From Floricoccus penangensis (lineage in GTDB: Bacteria > Bacillota > Bacilli > Lactobacillales > Streptococcaceae), in contig NZ_MKIQ01000005.1 of assembly GCF_001832885.1 (NCBI RefSeq), positions 1-64,000 on the forward strand: a stretch of 64,000 nt of DNA. Direction: 5' to 3'. The notes below the pieces were generated by a model, which saw only the letters and a program-made list of their open reading frames with translations, ran no database searches and was not told the DNA's origin. Within the stretch, counting starts at the first letter, position 1. The number at the start of each line of letters is the position of its first letter. Shown piece by piece: positions 55,474 through 64,000 of this stretch. The position numbers and the translations under genes are program-made.

Positions 55474-57384
55474 TTATGCTTTGATAGTTGCTTCCGATTC
55501 ATATGGTTGAGACAAACTTAAGATTTCATCACCATGAGAGACAATATCTCGATCAGTGATAGTATCTACACCAGAATAGTCACTAGTATTTGTAACAATA
55601 ATCATTGTCATATCTGAAAGCCCTTTCGCCTCTATTTTATCACGATTAAAACTACCTAACAATTGTCCTTTTTTAACAATGTCGCCTTCTTTAATATTTG
55701 CTTCAAAACCATCACCTGCCATACTTACTGTATCAATACCAATATGGATTAAAATCTCAGCAGCATGTTCTGTTTTAATTCCATATGCATGACCAGTTTC
55801 AAAGGCAACACTGATAATTCCATCTGCTGGAGCATATACTTTATCGTCAGTGGGTTTAATAGCGACTCCTTGTCCCATCATACCACTTGAAAATACTTGA
55901 TCATCAACTTCATTAAGAGGAGTTAACTGACCAGAAATTGGGGCAAAAATAACTTCATCAGATGGTGCTTCATCAGTAACATTCGCTACTGTTTCATCAA
56001 CTATTTCTTTATCTTCATATCCAAACATATAAGTCAATACAAAGGCAATTGCAACTGAAACAATATTAACAAGAAGGTATCTGACTACCTGACCATTTAA
56101 ATATAAAAGAGTCCCTGGAATAACCGTTACAGCCATACCTGTACCCGCCAAATGCATGATACTTGCTAGCCATCCACCAACTGCTCCACCAACAAGACCA
56201 AAGACAAATGGTTTAACAAAACGTAAGTTCACCCCAAAAATTGCAGGTTCTGTAATACCTAGGAAAGCTGAAAGTGCTGATGGGAAAGCTAAAGCTTTCA
56301 TTTTTTTAGATTTTGTCTTCATACCAACAGCAAGTGTTGCTCCACCCTGGGCTGCAATTGCACATGTGATAATAGCATTAAAGGCATTTTTACCTGTATT
56401 AGCTAGTAATTGAACTTCTAGGAAATTGAAGATATGGTGAATACCTGTAACCACGATTAATTGATGGAAGAATCCTAAAATTAGACCTGCTAGACCAAAA
56501 GGTAAAGCTAAAATCCATTCAGTGGCATTAAGTACAACTGTTTCTAGAGAGTGGAAAACTGGTCCAATTACCAATAGACCCGCTAAACTCATAACAAACA
56601 TAGTTACAAATGGAGTCACTAGTAAGTCCAAAGCATCTGGAATTGATTTCCTCAATTTTTGTTCAAGTTTTGAACCAAGAAATCCAACTATAAAGGCTGG
56701 TAAAACTGTACCTTGATAACCAACAACTGGAATGAAGTCAAATAACATGATTGCATGTGCATCTCCGCTTGCTACTGCATAAGCATTGGGAAGATTGGGA
56801 CTTACCATCATAAGACCAAGTACAATACCAATTACAGGACTACCACCAAATACCTTAAAACTTGACCAACATACCAAGGCTGGTAAAAAAGCGAAAGCAG
56901 TATCTGTTAGTATTTGTGTGTACATTAGAAAATTTGGATCAATCGATTCAGGGGCTGTTCCAAATACTTTAAGAATTTCTGGCTGAGTTATAAGTCCTCT
57001 TAGTCCCATAAACAAACCAGTAGCAACTAAAACTGGAATAATTGGAACAAACACATCACCGAAAGTTCTAATCAATCGTTGCAATGGATTACCTGATTTT
57101 TTAGCTTCTTCCTTCATTTCAGAAACTGATTCAGTAGCTAGACCAAGTTTTACAACCTCATCGTAAATTTTATTTACCGTACCTGTACCAAAGATAATTT
57201 GAAACTGACCTGAAGTAAAGAATGATCCTTTAACCTTGTCAATTTCATCAACACGATCATGATTTATTTTTGCTTCATCATTAACCATAATCCTTAAACG
57301 CGTAGCACAATGTGCAACACTACGAATATTTGACTCTCCACCAACAGCTTCAATTACGGCTTTGGCTATTTCTCTGTTCTCCAT
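55474..57384 (-). CDS. scrA: Sucrose-specific PTS transporter EIIBCA
   Basis: This 636-residue phosphotransferase permease imports sucrose as sucrose-6-phosphate. The EIIB domain has the phosphorylated Cys26 in RSVAHCATRLRI. The EIIC membrane domain (about residues 100-450) contains GFFHQLIVVTGIHHIFNF and LGITEPAIFGVNLRFVKPF. The C-terminal EIIA carries the phosphohistidine in EILIHIGIDTVSM. It is divergent from scrB and shares its operator region. Confidence 0.95.
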   Translation of the reverse strand: MENREIAKAVIEAVGGESNIRSVAHCATRLRIMVNDEAKINHDRVDEIDKVKGSFFTSGQFQIIFGTGTVNKIYDEVVKLGLATESVSEMKEEAKKSGNPLQRLIRTFGDVFVPIIPVLVATGLFMGLRGLITQPEILKVFGTAPESIDPNFLMYTQILTDTAFAFLPALVCWSSFKVFGGSPVIGIVLGLMMVSPNLPNAYAVASGDAHAIMLFDFIPVVGYQGTVLPAFIVGFLGSKLEQKLRKSIPDALDLLVTPFVTMFVMSLAGLLVIGPVFHSLETVVLNATEWILALPFGLAGLILGFFHQLIVVTGIHHIFNFLEVQLLANTGKNAFNAIITCAIAAQGGATLAVGMKTKSKKMKALAFPSALSAFLGITEPAIFGVNLRFVKPFVFGLVGGAVGGWLASIMHLAGTGMAVTVIPGTLLYLNGQVVRYLLVNIVSVAIAFVLTYMFGYEDKEIVDETVANVTDEAPSDEVIFAPISGQLTPLNEVDDQVFSSGMMGQGVAIKPTDDKVYAPADGIISVAFETGHAYGIKTEHAAEILIHIGIDTVSMAGDGFEANIKEGDIVKKGQLLGSFNRDKIEAKGLSDMTMIIVTNTSDYSGVDTITDRDIVSHGDEILSLSQPYESEATIKA

Positions 57385-57409
57385 AAACTCTCCTATTCTC
57401 CTTTTGTTT

Positions 57410-57547
57410 TGTAAGCGGTTTATAGCTTTATTATAAATTATTTTCTTTTTCTGTCAAACGTTTATCATAAATTTGTATAAAAAATTAAAAAAATGCTTTA
57501 ATAGCAGTCATTAAGCGTTTGACATTTTATGTCATTTATCATAATAT
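57410..57547. promoter_or_regulatory. Divergent scrA/scrB promoters with three LacI-type operators
   Basis: Minus-strand scrA promoter: TTGACA (57452-57457), 16 bases, TATAAT (57430-57435). Plus-strand scrB promoter: TTGACA (57519-57524), 17 bases, TAATAT (57542-57547). Three similar sites with a TAAnCGnTT core occur at 57410-57424, 57453-57468 and 57510-57526. The last two cover both -35 boxes in mirror orientation, fitting repression by ScrR; CcpA-like binding is also possible because the cores resemble cre. Confidence 0.8.
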
Positions 57548-57571
57548 AAATGAAAAGTGGAGGAATACAAC

Positions 57572-58996
57572 ATGGAATGGACGCGTGAATTACGCTATAA
57601 AAATTATAATGAATGGCCTCAAGAATATGTTAGTAATATCTTAGAGGAGGCTGAAAATTCTGTTTGGAAAAATAGTTTTCATATTGAACCCAAGTCTGGA
57701 CTTTTAAATGATCCAAACGGATTTTCTTATTTCAATAGTAAATGGCATCTGTTTTATCAACATTTTCCATATGGTGCTTCTCATGGATTAAAATCTTGGT
57801 CACACGTAACATCTGACGACCTTATTAATTGGCAACTTGATGATATACAGGTTTTACCGGATACAAAATTTGATAGTCATGGTGCGTATTCAGGAAGTGC
57901 ATATGAAATAGATGGTAAACTTTTTCTATTCTATACTGGAAATCATCGCGATCAAAATTGGACTCGTCATCCCTACCAAGTAGGGGCATTAATGGATTCT
58001 AATTGTGATATCAAAAAATTCGATCAACCACTTATAAATCCTGATGATAATTACACTGATCATTTTCGCGATCCAATGATTTTTGAATACGAAGACAAGC
58101 TCTACATGATCCTTGGTGCTCAAAGAAAAAATAAAACTGGCGCAGTTGTTCTTTATGAAGCTATCGATAATAACATTGAAAATTGGAAGAAAGTAGATGA
58201 ATTAAAATTTACGAATCTCGACCTTGGCTACATGGTAGAATGTCCAAATCTCGTTTTTGTTGATGACAAACCAGTTCTCCTACTTTGTCCGCAAGGTATG
58301 GATAAGATAGATAGTAAAAATATTTATCCACAAACATATGTGATTGGCGAAACTTTCAATCCACAAACTGCTGAAATAATTAATTCACAAGATATGAAAA
58401 TTCTTGATTATGGTTTTGATATTTATGCCAGCCAAGCATTCAATGCTCCAAATGGTATGGCACTTATGACATCATGGTTAGGATTGCCAGACATTAGCTA
58501 TCCAACAGATGAATTAGGGCATCAAGGTGCTATGAGTCTAGTCAAAGAGTTAACTATTAAGGATGGTAATTTATATCAATATCCAGTTAAATCTGTGGAA
58601 TCATTAAGAAAAAATACTTTTCAAGCTGAGAAATTTAAATTTGAAAAGAATGCCTATGAAACTGAAATTATCGTAGAAGCCCATTCAAATGCTGAAATCA
58701 CTTTCTACGGTTCAGATGATAATAAACAAGGGTTAAAGCTGATTCTTGAAGATGGAAAAGCTATTCTTGATAGGTCTAAATGTGGTATTCAGTTTGCCCT
58801 TGAATATGATAATGTAAGAACATTCGAATATGATAATAGTAAAGACCTTAAAATTAATGCCTTCGTTGATGCAAGCGTTATTGAAATTTTCTTCAACGAT
58901 GGTCAATATGCATCTTCAAGTCGTGTTTATCCAGAAGCTGGCAATACAATATTCCAAGCGAAAGGTACTGCTCCTGCAGTCTTACATGAATTCTAA
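57572..58996 (+). CDS. scrB: Sucrose-6-phosphate hydrolase
   Basis: This GH32 enzyme of about 474 residues splits sucrose-6-phosphate into glucose-6-phosphate and fructose. The nucleophile lies in LLNDPNGF, the transition-state Asp in HFRDPMIFE and the acid in GYMVECPNLV. A C-terminal beta-sandwich ends with DASVIEIFFNDGQYASSSRVYP. ATG 57572 is chosen, eight bases after GGAGG; a GTG at 57557 overlaps that site. The stop overlaps the scrR start. Confidence 0.96.
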   Translation: MEWTRELRYKNYNEWPQEYVSNILEEAENSVWKNSFHIEPKSGLLNDPNGFSYFNSKWHLFYQHFPYGASHGLKSWSHVTSDDLINWQLDDIQVLPDTKFDSHGAYSGSAYEIDGKLFLFYTGNHRDQNWTRHPYQVGALMDSNCDIKKFDQPLINPDDNYTDHFRDPMIFEYEDKLYMILGAQRKNKTGAVVLYEAIDNNIENWKKVDELKFTNLDLGYMVECPNLVFVDDKPVLLLCPQGMDKIDSKNIYPQTYVIGETFNPQTAEIINSQDMKILDYGFDIYASQAFNAPNGMALMTSWLGLPDISYPTDELGHQGAMSLVKELTIKDGNLYQYPVKSVESLRKNTFQAEKFKFEKNAYETEIIVEAHSNAEITFYGSDDNKQGLKLILEDGKAILDRSKCGIQFALEYDNVRTFEYDNSKDLKINAFVDASVIEIFFNDGQYASSSRVYPEAGNTIFQAKGTAPAVLHEF

Positions 58997-59934
58997 TGGC
59001 CAAACTAACTGATGTTGCAAAGCTTGCAGGCGTTAGTCCGACTACTGTCAGTCGGGTTATCAACAACTATGGATATCTGAGCCAAAAAACGATTGATAAG
59101 GTCCATGCTGCAATGCAAGAGCTCAATTACCAACCAAATAATCTTGCCAGAAGTCTACAAGGAAAGAAAACTCAATTAATTGGCTTAATCTTTCCCTCTC
59201 TAAAAAATCCATTTTATGCTGAGTTAATCGAATACCTCGAAAAAAAATTATTTGATAGAGAATACAAGGTTATCTTTTGTAATAGTGAAAATAATCCTGA
59301 GAAGGAAAAATATTACCTTCAAATGCTTGCTGCTAATCAGGTGGATGGAATTATCTCTAGTAGTCATAACTTGGGTATAGAGGAATATGAAAGACTGAAT
59401 TTGCCAATCGTAAGTTTTGACAGATTGCTAAGCCCTAAAATCACTACTGTATCAAGCGACAACCTAGCAGGTGGTAAGTTATCAGCCCATGCTCTAATTG
59501 AACGTGGAGCAAAAAACTTAGCCATCATCTCCGGTGCTAGTCAGTCAGGTAGTCCCTCTGATTTTAGGACCCAAGGATTTATGGATGTGGCAACTGCTTA
59601 TGACCTTCCTTGTAAACACTTAGAGATTCCATCTGGTACAATTATTAGTATCAAAAAAAATAAAATTAAGAAATTTATTGAAGAAAATGATTTTGATGGC
59701 ATAGCCTGTACTGATGATTTAACAGCAATCTACTGTGAAGAATATACAGATTGCCCAATCATTGGTTATGACGGGACAGAATTAATTCAAGCTCTACATC
59801 CTGAACTTCTAACCATCGTTCAGCCGATTGAGGAGCTTGCACAAGTCCTAGTCGATGTTATTATTGATAAGATTAACGGTAAAGAAACTGAACTTGAAAT
59901 AATATTACCCATTAAGCTTCAACAAAATATCTAA
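58996..59934 (+). CDS. scrR: Sucrose operon repressor (LacI family)
   Basis: This 312-residue LacI-type repressor has the helix-turn-helix LTDVAKLAGVSPTTVSRVIN, the hinge helix YQPNNLARSLQGKKT and a periplasmic-binding-like effector domain. It is translationally coupled to scrB by a TAATG overlap. It most likely binds the three operators between scrA and scrB and is released in the presence of sucrose or fructose derivatives. Confidence 0.95.
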   Translation: MAKLTDVAKLAGVSPTTVSRVINNYGYLSQKTIDKVHAAMQELNYQPNNLARSLQGKKTQLIGLIFPSLKNPFYAELIEYLEKKLFDREYKVIFCNSENNPEKEKYYLQMLAANQVDGIISSSHNLGIEEYERLNLPIVSFDRLLSPKITTVSSDNLAGGKLSAHALIERGAKNLAIISGASQSGSPSDFRTQGFMDVATAYDLPCKHLEIPSGTIISIKKNKIKKFIEENDFDGIACTDDLTAIYCEEYTDCPIIGYDGTELIQALHPELLTIVQPIEELAQVLVDVIIDKINGKETELEIILPIKLQQNI

Positions 59935-59935
59935 G

Positions 59936-59963
59936 AAAAAACAAGCCAATCGGCTTGTTTTTT
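59936..59963. terminator. Terminator between scrR and leuD
   Basis: A perfect 12-bp stem (AAAAAACAAGCC with GGCTTGTTTTTT) with an AATC loop is symmetrical in T content and serves both convergent genes. Confidence 0.92.
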
Positions 59964-59964
59964 C

Positions 59965-60567
59965 TTAGATTCCTACTTCTCTTAAGTAGCTTGGACGATT
60001 TCCCTCGTATCTACTAATTGAATCATCAAATTCCATTGTAAGTCCAATGTCATCTAGTCCATTAACTAACTTCCTTTTCCACTCTGCATCTATATCAAAT
60101 GAATATGATTTTTCTGGTGTTTCAATAGTTTGATTTGGAAGATTTACAATGATTTCTTGCTCTGGTAAAAGATTAGTCAGTTCCTCACGACTATCCTCAG
60201 CAAGAACGATTGGCAAGAGACCATTTTTAAGAGCATTATTATAGAAAATATCTGAATAAGATCCTGCAATGATTACCTTAAATCCATAATCTTTGATAGC
60301 CCAAGCAGCATGTTCACGACTTGAACCCGATCCAAAGTTATCACCACTGATTAAGATAGTTGCACCACGGTACTGAGGCTTGTTAAGTACAAAATCAGGG
60401 TTTTCTTCCTTGCCATTTTCTAAATAGCGCCATTCAAAAAACATATTTTTCCCAAAACCAATTTTATCTGTGGCCTTTAAAAATTGCTTAGGGATAATTT
60501 GGTCAGTATCAATATTATCATTCATTAAAGGTACGGTTGTGCCTTCATAAACTGTAAACTTTTCCAT
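59965..60567 (-). CDS. leuD: 3-isopropylmalate dehydratase small subunit
   Basis: This 200-residue swivel-domain subunit is visible through [39 protein letters not shown] and the C-terminal [15 protein letters not shown]. Together with LeuC it isomerises 2- to 3-isopropylmalate in leucine synthesis. It overlaps the leuC stop by one base and is last in leuABCD within this window; no ilv genes follow. Confidence 0.97.
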   Translation of the reverse strand: MEKFTVYEGTTVPLMNDNIDTDQIIPKQFLKATDKIGFGKNMFFEWRYLENGKEENPDFVLNKPQYRGATILISGDNFGSGSSREHAAWAIKDYGFKVIIAGSYSDIFYNNALKNGLLPIVLAEDSREELTNLLPEQEIIVNLPNQTIETPEKSYSFDIDAEWKRKLVNGLDDIGLTMEFDDSISRYEGNRPSYLREVGI

Positions 60568-61937
60568 TAGACTACCTCTCTTGCATCAACAAATTTTCCA
60601 TTTATAGCAGCAAGTGCTGCCATAGCTGGACTACATAGATGTGTTCTTGCACCATGTCCTTGGCGCCCTTCAAAATTGCGATTACTTGTAGATGCACAGT
60701 GAACACCTTCTGGAACATGGTCTGGATTCATACCAAGACACATTGAGCAACCCGGTTCACGCCATTCAAATCCAGCATCAATAAATATTTTATCCAAACC
60801 CATTTTTTCTGCCGCTTTCTTAACAGGCCTACTTCCAGGAACAACAATTGCTGTTAGAGAAGGAGCAATTTTCTTTCCCTTTACAATATCTGCTGCAAGA
60901 ATAAGATCAGAAAGGCGAGCATTAGTACAAGATCCGATAAACACATAACCTAGGTCAATATCACTCACCTTTTGACCTGGTTTTAGATCCATATATGAAT
61001 AGGCTCTTTCATCATTGAAATCTTCAATCTGAGGAAATTCTTCTGTGAACTCAACTCCCATTTCTGGATTAGTTCCCCAAGTGACCATAGGTGCAAGTTT
61101 ATCGACTTCAATCGTAATTATCTTATCGTACTGAGCATCCTCATCGCTTACAAGTGTTCCCCAGTCAGCAATAGCTGCTTCCATGTCACTTGGTGCCTTT
61201 TCGCGTCCACGAACATACTCATAGGTTTTACTATCCGGATTCATCAGTCCGATTTTTGCACCAAACTCAATAGCCATGTTACAAATACTCATACGCTCTT
61301 CCATTTCAAGCGCGTCAATAGCCTCTCCTGCAAATTCAACTGCATATCCAACTCCTGCATCAACTCCGTACTTAGAAATCAATGCAAGAATATAATCTTT
61401 GGCATAAATACCTTGAGGGGCAACACCTGTAAAATCAATCTTCATTTTTTTAGGTTTAACTTGCCAGATGGTTTGTGTAGCAAAAACATGTTCTACTTCA
61501 CTTGTCCCAATACCAAATGCAATCGCCCCAAAAGCACCATGAGTCGCAGTATGCGAATCTCCACAGACAATAAGTTTGCCTGGTTGACTTCTTCCTGTCT
61601 CTGGTCCCACCATGTGGACAATTCCTTGCTTATCACTTCCATGAACTGCCGCATCAATACCAAATTCCTTTACATTAGCTGCAAAAGTTTCAATTTGATT
61701 TTTCGAAATCAAGTCTTGAATATTAAAAATATCCACAGTTGGTACATTATGGTCAGTAGTACCAAAAGTCAAATCTGGTCTTCTCACTTTACGTCCTGCT
61801 TCCCTAAGTCCTGAAAAAGCCTGTGGACTAGTCACTTCATGTATATAATGTTGATCGACATAAAGAAGCTGCGGCTCACCAATTTCTCCTTCAATCACAT
61901 GTCTTTCCCAAAGTTTATCAAATATCGCTTGTCCCAT
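60567..61937 (-). CDS. leuC: 3-isopropylmalate dehydratase large subunit
   Basis: This 456-residue aconitase-family subunit holds the iron-sulfur cluster. Cysteine ligands lie in [12 protein letters not shown] and in [42 protein letters not shown] is also conserved. It pairs with LeuD. It starts 16 bases after leuB. Confidence 0.98.
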   Translation of the reverse strand: MGQAIFDKLWERHVIEGEIGEPQLLYVDQHYIHEVTSPQAFSGLREAGRKVRRPDLTFGTTDHNVPTVDIFNIQDLISKNQIETFAANVKEFGIDAAVHGSDKQGIVHMVGPETGRSQPGKLIVCGDSHTATHGAFGAIAFGIGTSEVEHVFATQTIWQVKPKKMKIDFTGVAPQGIYAKDYILALISKYGVDAGVGYAVEFAGEAIDALEMEERMSICNMAIEFGAKIGLMNPDSKTYEYVRGREKAPSDMEAAIADWGTLVSDEDAQYDKIITIEVDKLAPMVTWGTNPEMGVEFTEEFPQIEDFNDERAYSYMDLKPGQKVSDIDLGYVFIGSCTNARLSDLILAADIVKGKKIAPSLTAIVVPGSRPVKKAAEKMGLDKIFIDAGFEWREPGCSMCLGMNPDHVPEGVHCASTSNRNFEGRQGHGARTHLCSPAMAALAAINGKFVDAREVV

Positions 61938-61953
61938 GTCTTCTCCTTCTCAC

Positions 61954-62991
61954 CTACAAATTACTAATTATCGCTTGAGTCATTTCCTTTGTCGTAGCTT
62001 GTCCACCTAAATCTTTGGTAAAAATACCATTTTCAAAAGTCTTTTCAACTGCATTCTCAATAATCTGAGCAGCTTCTGATAGATTAAATGATTCTTTAAA
62101 CATCATGGCAACTGATAAAATCATGCTCACAGGATTTGCGATGCCTAAGCCAGCAATATCAGGTGCACTTCCATGAATTGGCTCATACATACTTGGACCA
62201 GTTTCTGAATGACTTGCTGAAGGCATTACTCCAAGAGTTCCTGGAAGTACACTTGCCTCATCCGATAAGATATCTCCAAAAAGATTTTCAGTTACTATGA
62301 CATCAAATCTACTTGGATCAGTAATCATTAACATTGCACATGAATCAACAAGTTGATGTTCCAAAGTCACATCAGGATAGTCTAGTGCTACCTGATCAGC
62401 AACTCTTCGCCATAATTTACTTGTAGCTAGAACATTTTGCTTATCAACACTGGTAACCTTTTTCCCTCGTGTACGAGCTGTTTCAAAGGCAATTTTCATA
62501 ATTCGAGTAATTTCTTCAACATTATAATCATTAACATCACGCGCTTTATCATCATCAAGTGTATGTTCACCAAAGTAAATACCACCGGTCAGTTCACGCA
62601 CCATTACGAAATCAACTCCTTCAATAATCTCAGGCTTTAATGGTGACAATTTTTTTAACTGATTAAAGATTTTTACAGGACGAATATTGGCAAAAAGTCC
62701 TAATTCCTTGCGCAAGCGGAGAAGTCCTTGTTCTGGACGGACTGTTGCTTCATTATATTTCGGATGACCAATAGCTGCTAAGAGAATTGCATCTGAATCT
62801 TTAGCAGCATTTAATGTATCTTCTGGTAACGGATTTCCTTCTTTATCAATTGCCACTCCTCCAAAATCCTTTGCATCTATTTCGTATTCAAACCCAATTT
62901 TTTCAGCTGTTGTTGCAAGAACCTCAAGTCCTGCCTTCATAATTTCCGGACCAATTCCATCACCAGCCAAAGTAACTATTTTTTTTGCCAT
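61954..62991 (-). CDS. leuB: 3-isopropylmalate dehydrogenase
   Basis: This 345-residue NAD-dependent enzyme oxidises 3-isopropylmalate. Visible are VTLAGDGIGPEIM, the substrate loop RPEQGLLRLRKELGLFANIRP, VRELTGGIYFG and the metal-site signature VTENLFGDILSDEASVLPG. The length is normal. It is 35 bases after leuA and 16 before leuC. Confidence 0.98.
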   Translation of the reverse strand: MAKKIVTLAGDGIGPEIMKAGLEVLATTAEKIGFEYEIDAKDFGGVAIDKEGNPLPEDTLNAAKDSDAILLAAIGHPKYNEATVRPEQGLLRLRKELGLFANIRPVKIFNQLKKLSPLKPEIIEGVDFVMVRELTGGIYFGEHTLDDDKARDVNDYNVEEITRIMKIAFETARTRGKKVTSVDKQNVLATSKLWRRVADQVALDYPDVTLEHQLVDSCAMLMITDPSRFDVIVTENLFGDILSDEASVLPGTLGVMPSASHSETGPSMYEPIHGSAPDIAGLGIANPVSMILSVAMMFKESFNLSEAAQIIENAVEKTFENGIFTKDLGGQATTKEMTQAIISNL

Positions 62992-63026
62992 ATTTATTTC
63001 CCTAACGTCCTCTATCTTAATTTATT

Positions 63027-64000
63027 TTATTTTTCGTTTTCTCTTTTTATAAAAGCATTTGCTCTTAGATAGGCTTGTGCACTTGCCTTTAAAACATCAT
63101 AATCAATTCCTCGAGCTGAGAAGTGAGTACCTGTTTTTGGATTGGTAACATTAACTTGAACTTCTGCCTGTGCATCAATTCCTGAAGTTATTGCATCAAT
63201 CTCATATGTTTCAAGTTCTATATCTTGATCAAAGTAATTGTCAATTGCATTGAAGATTGCTTCAACACTTCCTGAACCTTTTGCTTCAATTTCTTTAGAT
63301 TCTTGAATAGCCTTATTAAATATTGAAACTCTTGCTTCTTGTTCATCGCTAGAGTTATAAGATAATCTTAGGTCTTCTAATGTAATTTCACTGTCAGCTG
63401 AGTTATGACCTAGAATCAATGCTCTGACATCTTCATCACTAATTTCTTTTTTCTTGTCGGCTAGCTTTTTAAAGTTAGCAAAATGTTGATTTAGTTCTTC
63501 ATCCGTAAATTCAAATTCCAGTTCTTTCAGTTTTTCTTTGAAAGCGTGACGACCAGAGAGTTTTCCTAGAGGAAGGGAATTGAATTTTATTCCAACAAGC
63601 TCAGGAGTAATAATCTCGTAAGTTTCAGGATTTTTAAGTACACCATCTTGGTGAATACCACTTTCATGAGCAAAAGCATTTCCACCTGTAACTGCCTTAT
63701 TTTTTGGAATTGATAGACCAGAATATCTTGAAATCATATCAGCAGTTGTTTTAGTTCTATTTAGGACAATATCACTTGTAGCCTGATAATAATCTTTTCG
63801 GATATGGAGAGCTACCGCTACCTCTTCAAGGGCTACGTTTCCTGCTCTTTCACCGATACCATTGACTGTTCCTTCCACACGACCGGCACCATTTTTAATT
63901 GCCGCAAGTGTATTAGCTGTAGCCATTCCAAGATCATCATGACAATGAGGGCTAAATATTATTTCACGATCCGTCTTAACATTTTCTATCAATAATTTAA
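63027..64000 (-). CDS. leuA: 2-isopropylmalate synthase, C-terminal part (cut by window end)
   Basis: The reading frame runs open to the window edge, so the N-terminal part (roughly 190 residues) is missing because of the window, not by mutation. The visible 324 or so residues include the metal-binding [38 protein letters not shown] and the C-terminal leucine-sensing domain ([18 protein letters not shown]). The enzyme commits carbon to leucine and is normally feedback-inhibited by leucine. It is upstream of leuB in one operon. Confidence 0.97.
   Translation of the reverse strand, partial: KLLIENVKTDREIIFSPHCHDDLGMATANTLAAIKNGAGRVEGTVNGIGERAGNVALEEVAVALHIRKDYYQATSDIVLNRTKTTADMISRYSGLSIPKNKAVTGGNAFAHESGIHQDGVLKNPETYEIITPELVGIKFNSLPLGKLSGRHAFKEKLKELEFEFTDEELNQHFANFKKLADKKKEISDEDVRALILGHNSADSEITLEDLRLSYNSSDEQEARVSIFNKAIQESKEIEAKGSGSVEAIFNAIDNYFDQDIELETYEIDAITSGIDAQAEVQVNVTNPKTGTHFSARGIDYDVLKASAQAYLRANAFIKRENEK

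Noticed and set aside
63027-64000. leuA as a truncated pseudogene
   Set aside because: The frame is open to the last base of the window, so the missing N-terminus is a window-edge effect.

Overview
The window is AT-rich, low-GC Gram-positive chromosome, and its gene content places it in the family Streptococcaceae. The evidence is a ComX-type competence sigma factor, a pst operon with two PstS lipoproteins and two PstB ATPases, an hrcA-grpE-dnaK cluster without dnaJ behind it, the tdk-prfA-prmC-tsaC-glyA block, coaB-coaC with a pantothenate-type ECF S component, and divergent scrAK/scrBR sucrose genes. Several of these layouts look lactococcal (Lactococcus/Floricoccus-like), but I cannot fix genus or species without a search. 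No rRNA, tRNA, CRISPR array, prophage or intact insertion sequence was seen.

Layout. 1-0.8 kb: comX. 0.8-9.3 kb: phosphate supply, with pstS-pstS-pstC-pstA-pstB-pstB-phoU on the minus strand and the divergent two-component system pnpR-pnpS; the shared intergenic region carries four PhoB/PhoP-type half-boxes at an exact 11-bp period. 9.3-15.8 kb: F1Fo ATP synthase operon atpEBFHAGDC. 15.8-18.8 kb: DNA-uptake genes comEA-comEC. 18.8-21 kb: an ABC exporter pair behind a palindromic operator. 21.2-24.8 kb: hrcA-grpE-dnaK with two CIRCE operators. 25-28.9 kb: cell-wall hydrolases, a histidine phosphatase, a lysozyme-like protein and a nucleoid-associated protein. 28.9-33.7 kb: glyA, tsaC, prmC, prfA, tdk and an unknown gene.

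33.8-39.5 kb is the plus-strand group: a tautomerase, a NapA-type antiporter, coaB-coaC-S component and pgm. Between the antiporter and coaB lies an apparent minus-strand small RNA of about 268 nt. It has a consensus promoter, an ideal terminator and three hairpins that each present a C-rich, anti-Shine-Dalgarno-like loop; it is the most interesting object in the window. 39.6-45 kb: a 41-residue membrane protein, trxA, mutS2, cvpA, and divergent rnhC-lepB. 45.1-49.2 kb: a large secreted alpha-amylase (GH13, two CBM26-like modules, nine FIVAR-like repeats) under a promoter overlapped by a cre-like site. 49.4-51.2 kb: yolD-like gene and Y-family polymerase.

51.2-51.9 kb is a gene-free stretch with a GC-richer repeated, hairpin-forming element. 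51.9-54.5 kb: gnd, yceD and an AAC(6')-like acetyltransferase. 54.6-59.9 kb: sucrose utilisation (scrK, scrA / scrB, scrR) with three LacI-type operators in the divergent promoter region. 60-64 kb: leuABCD, with leuA cut by the window end.

Most of the window is ordinary housekeeping sequence. The less ordinary signals are regulatory and non-coding: the sRNA candidate, the Pho-box array, the start-codon CIRCE, the exporter operator, the repeat element, and short peptide ORFs with strong ribosome-binding sites.
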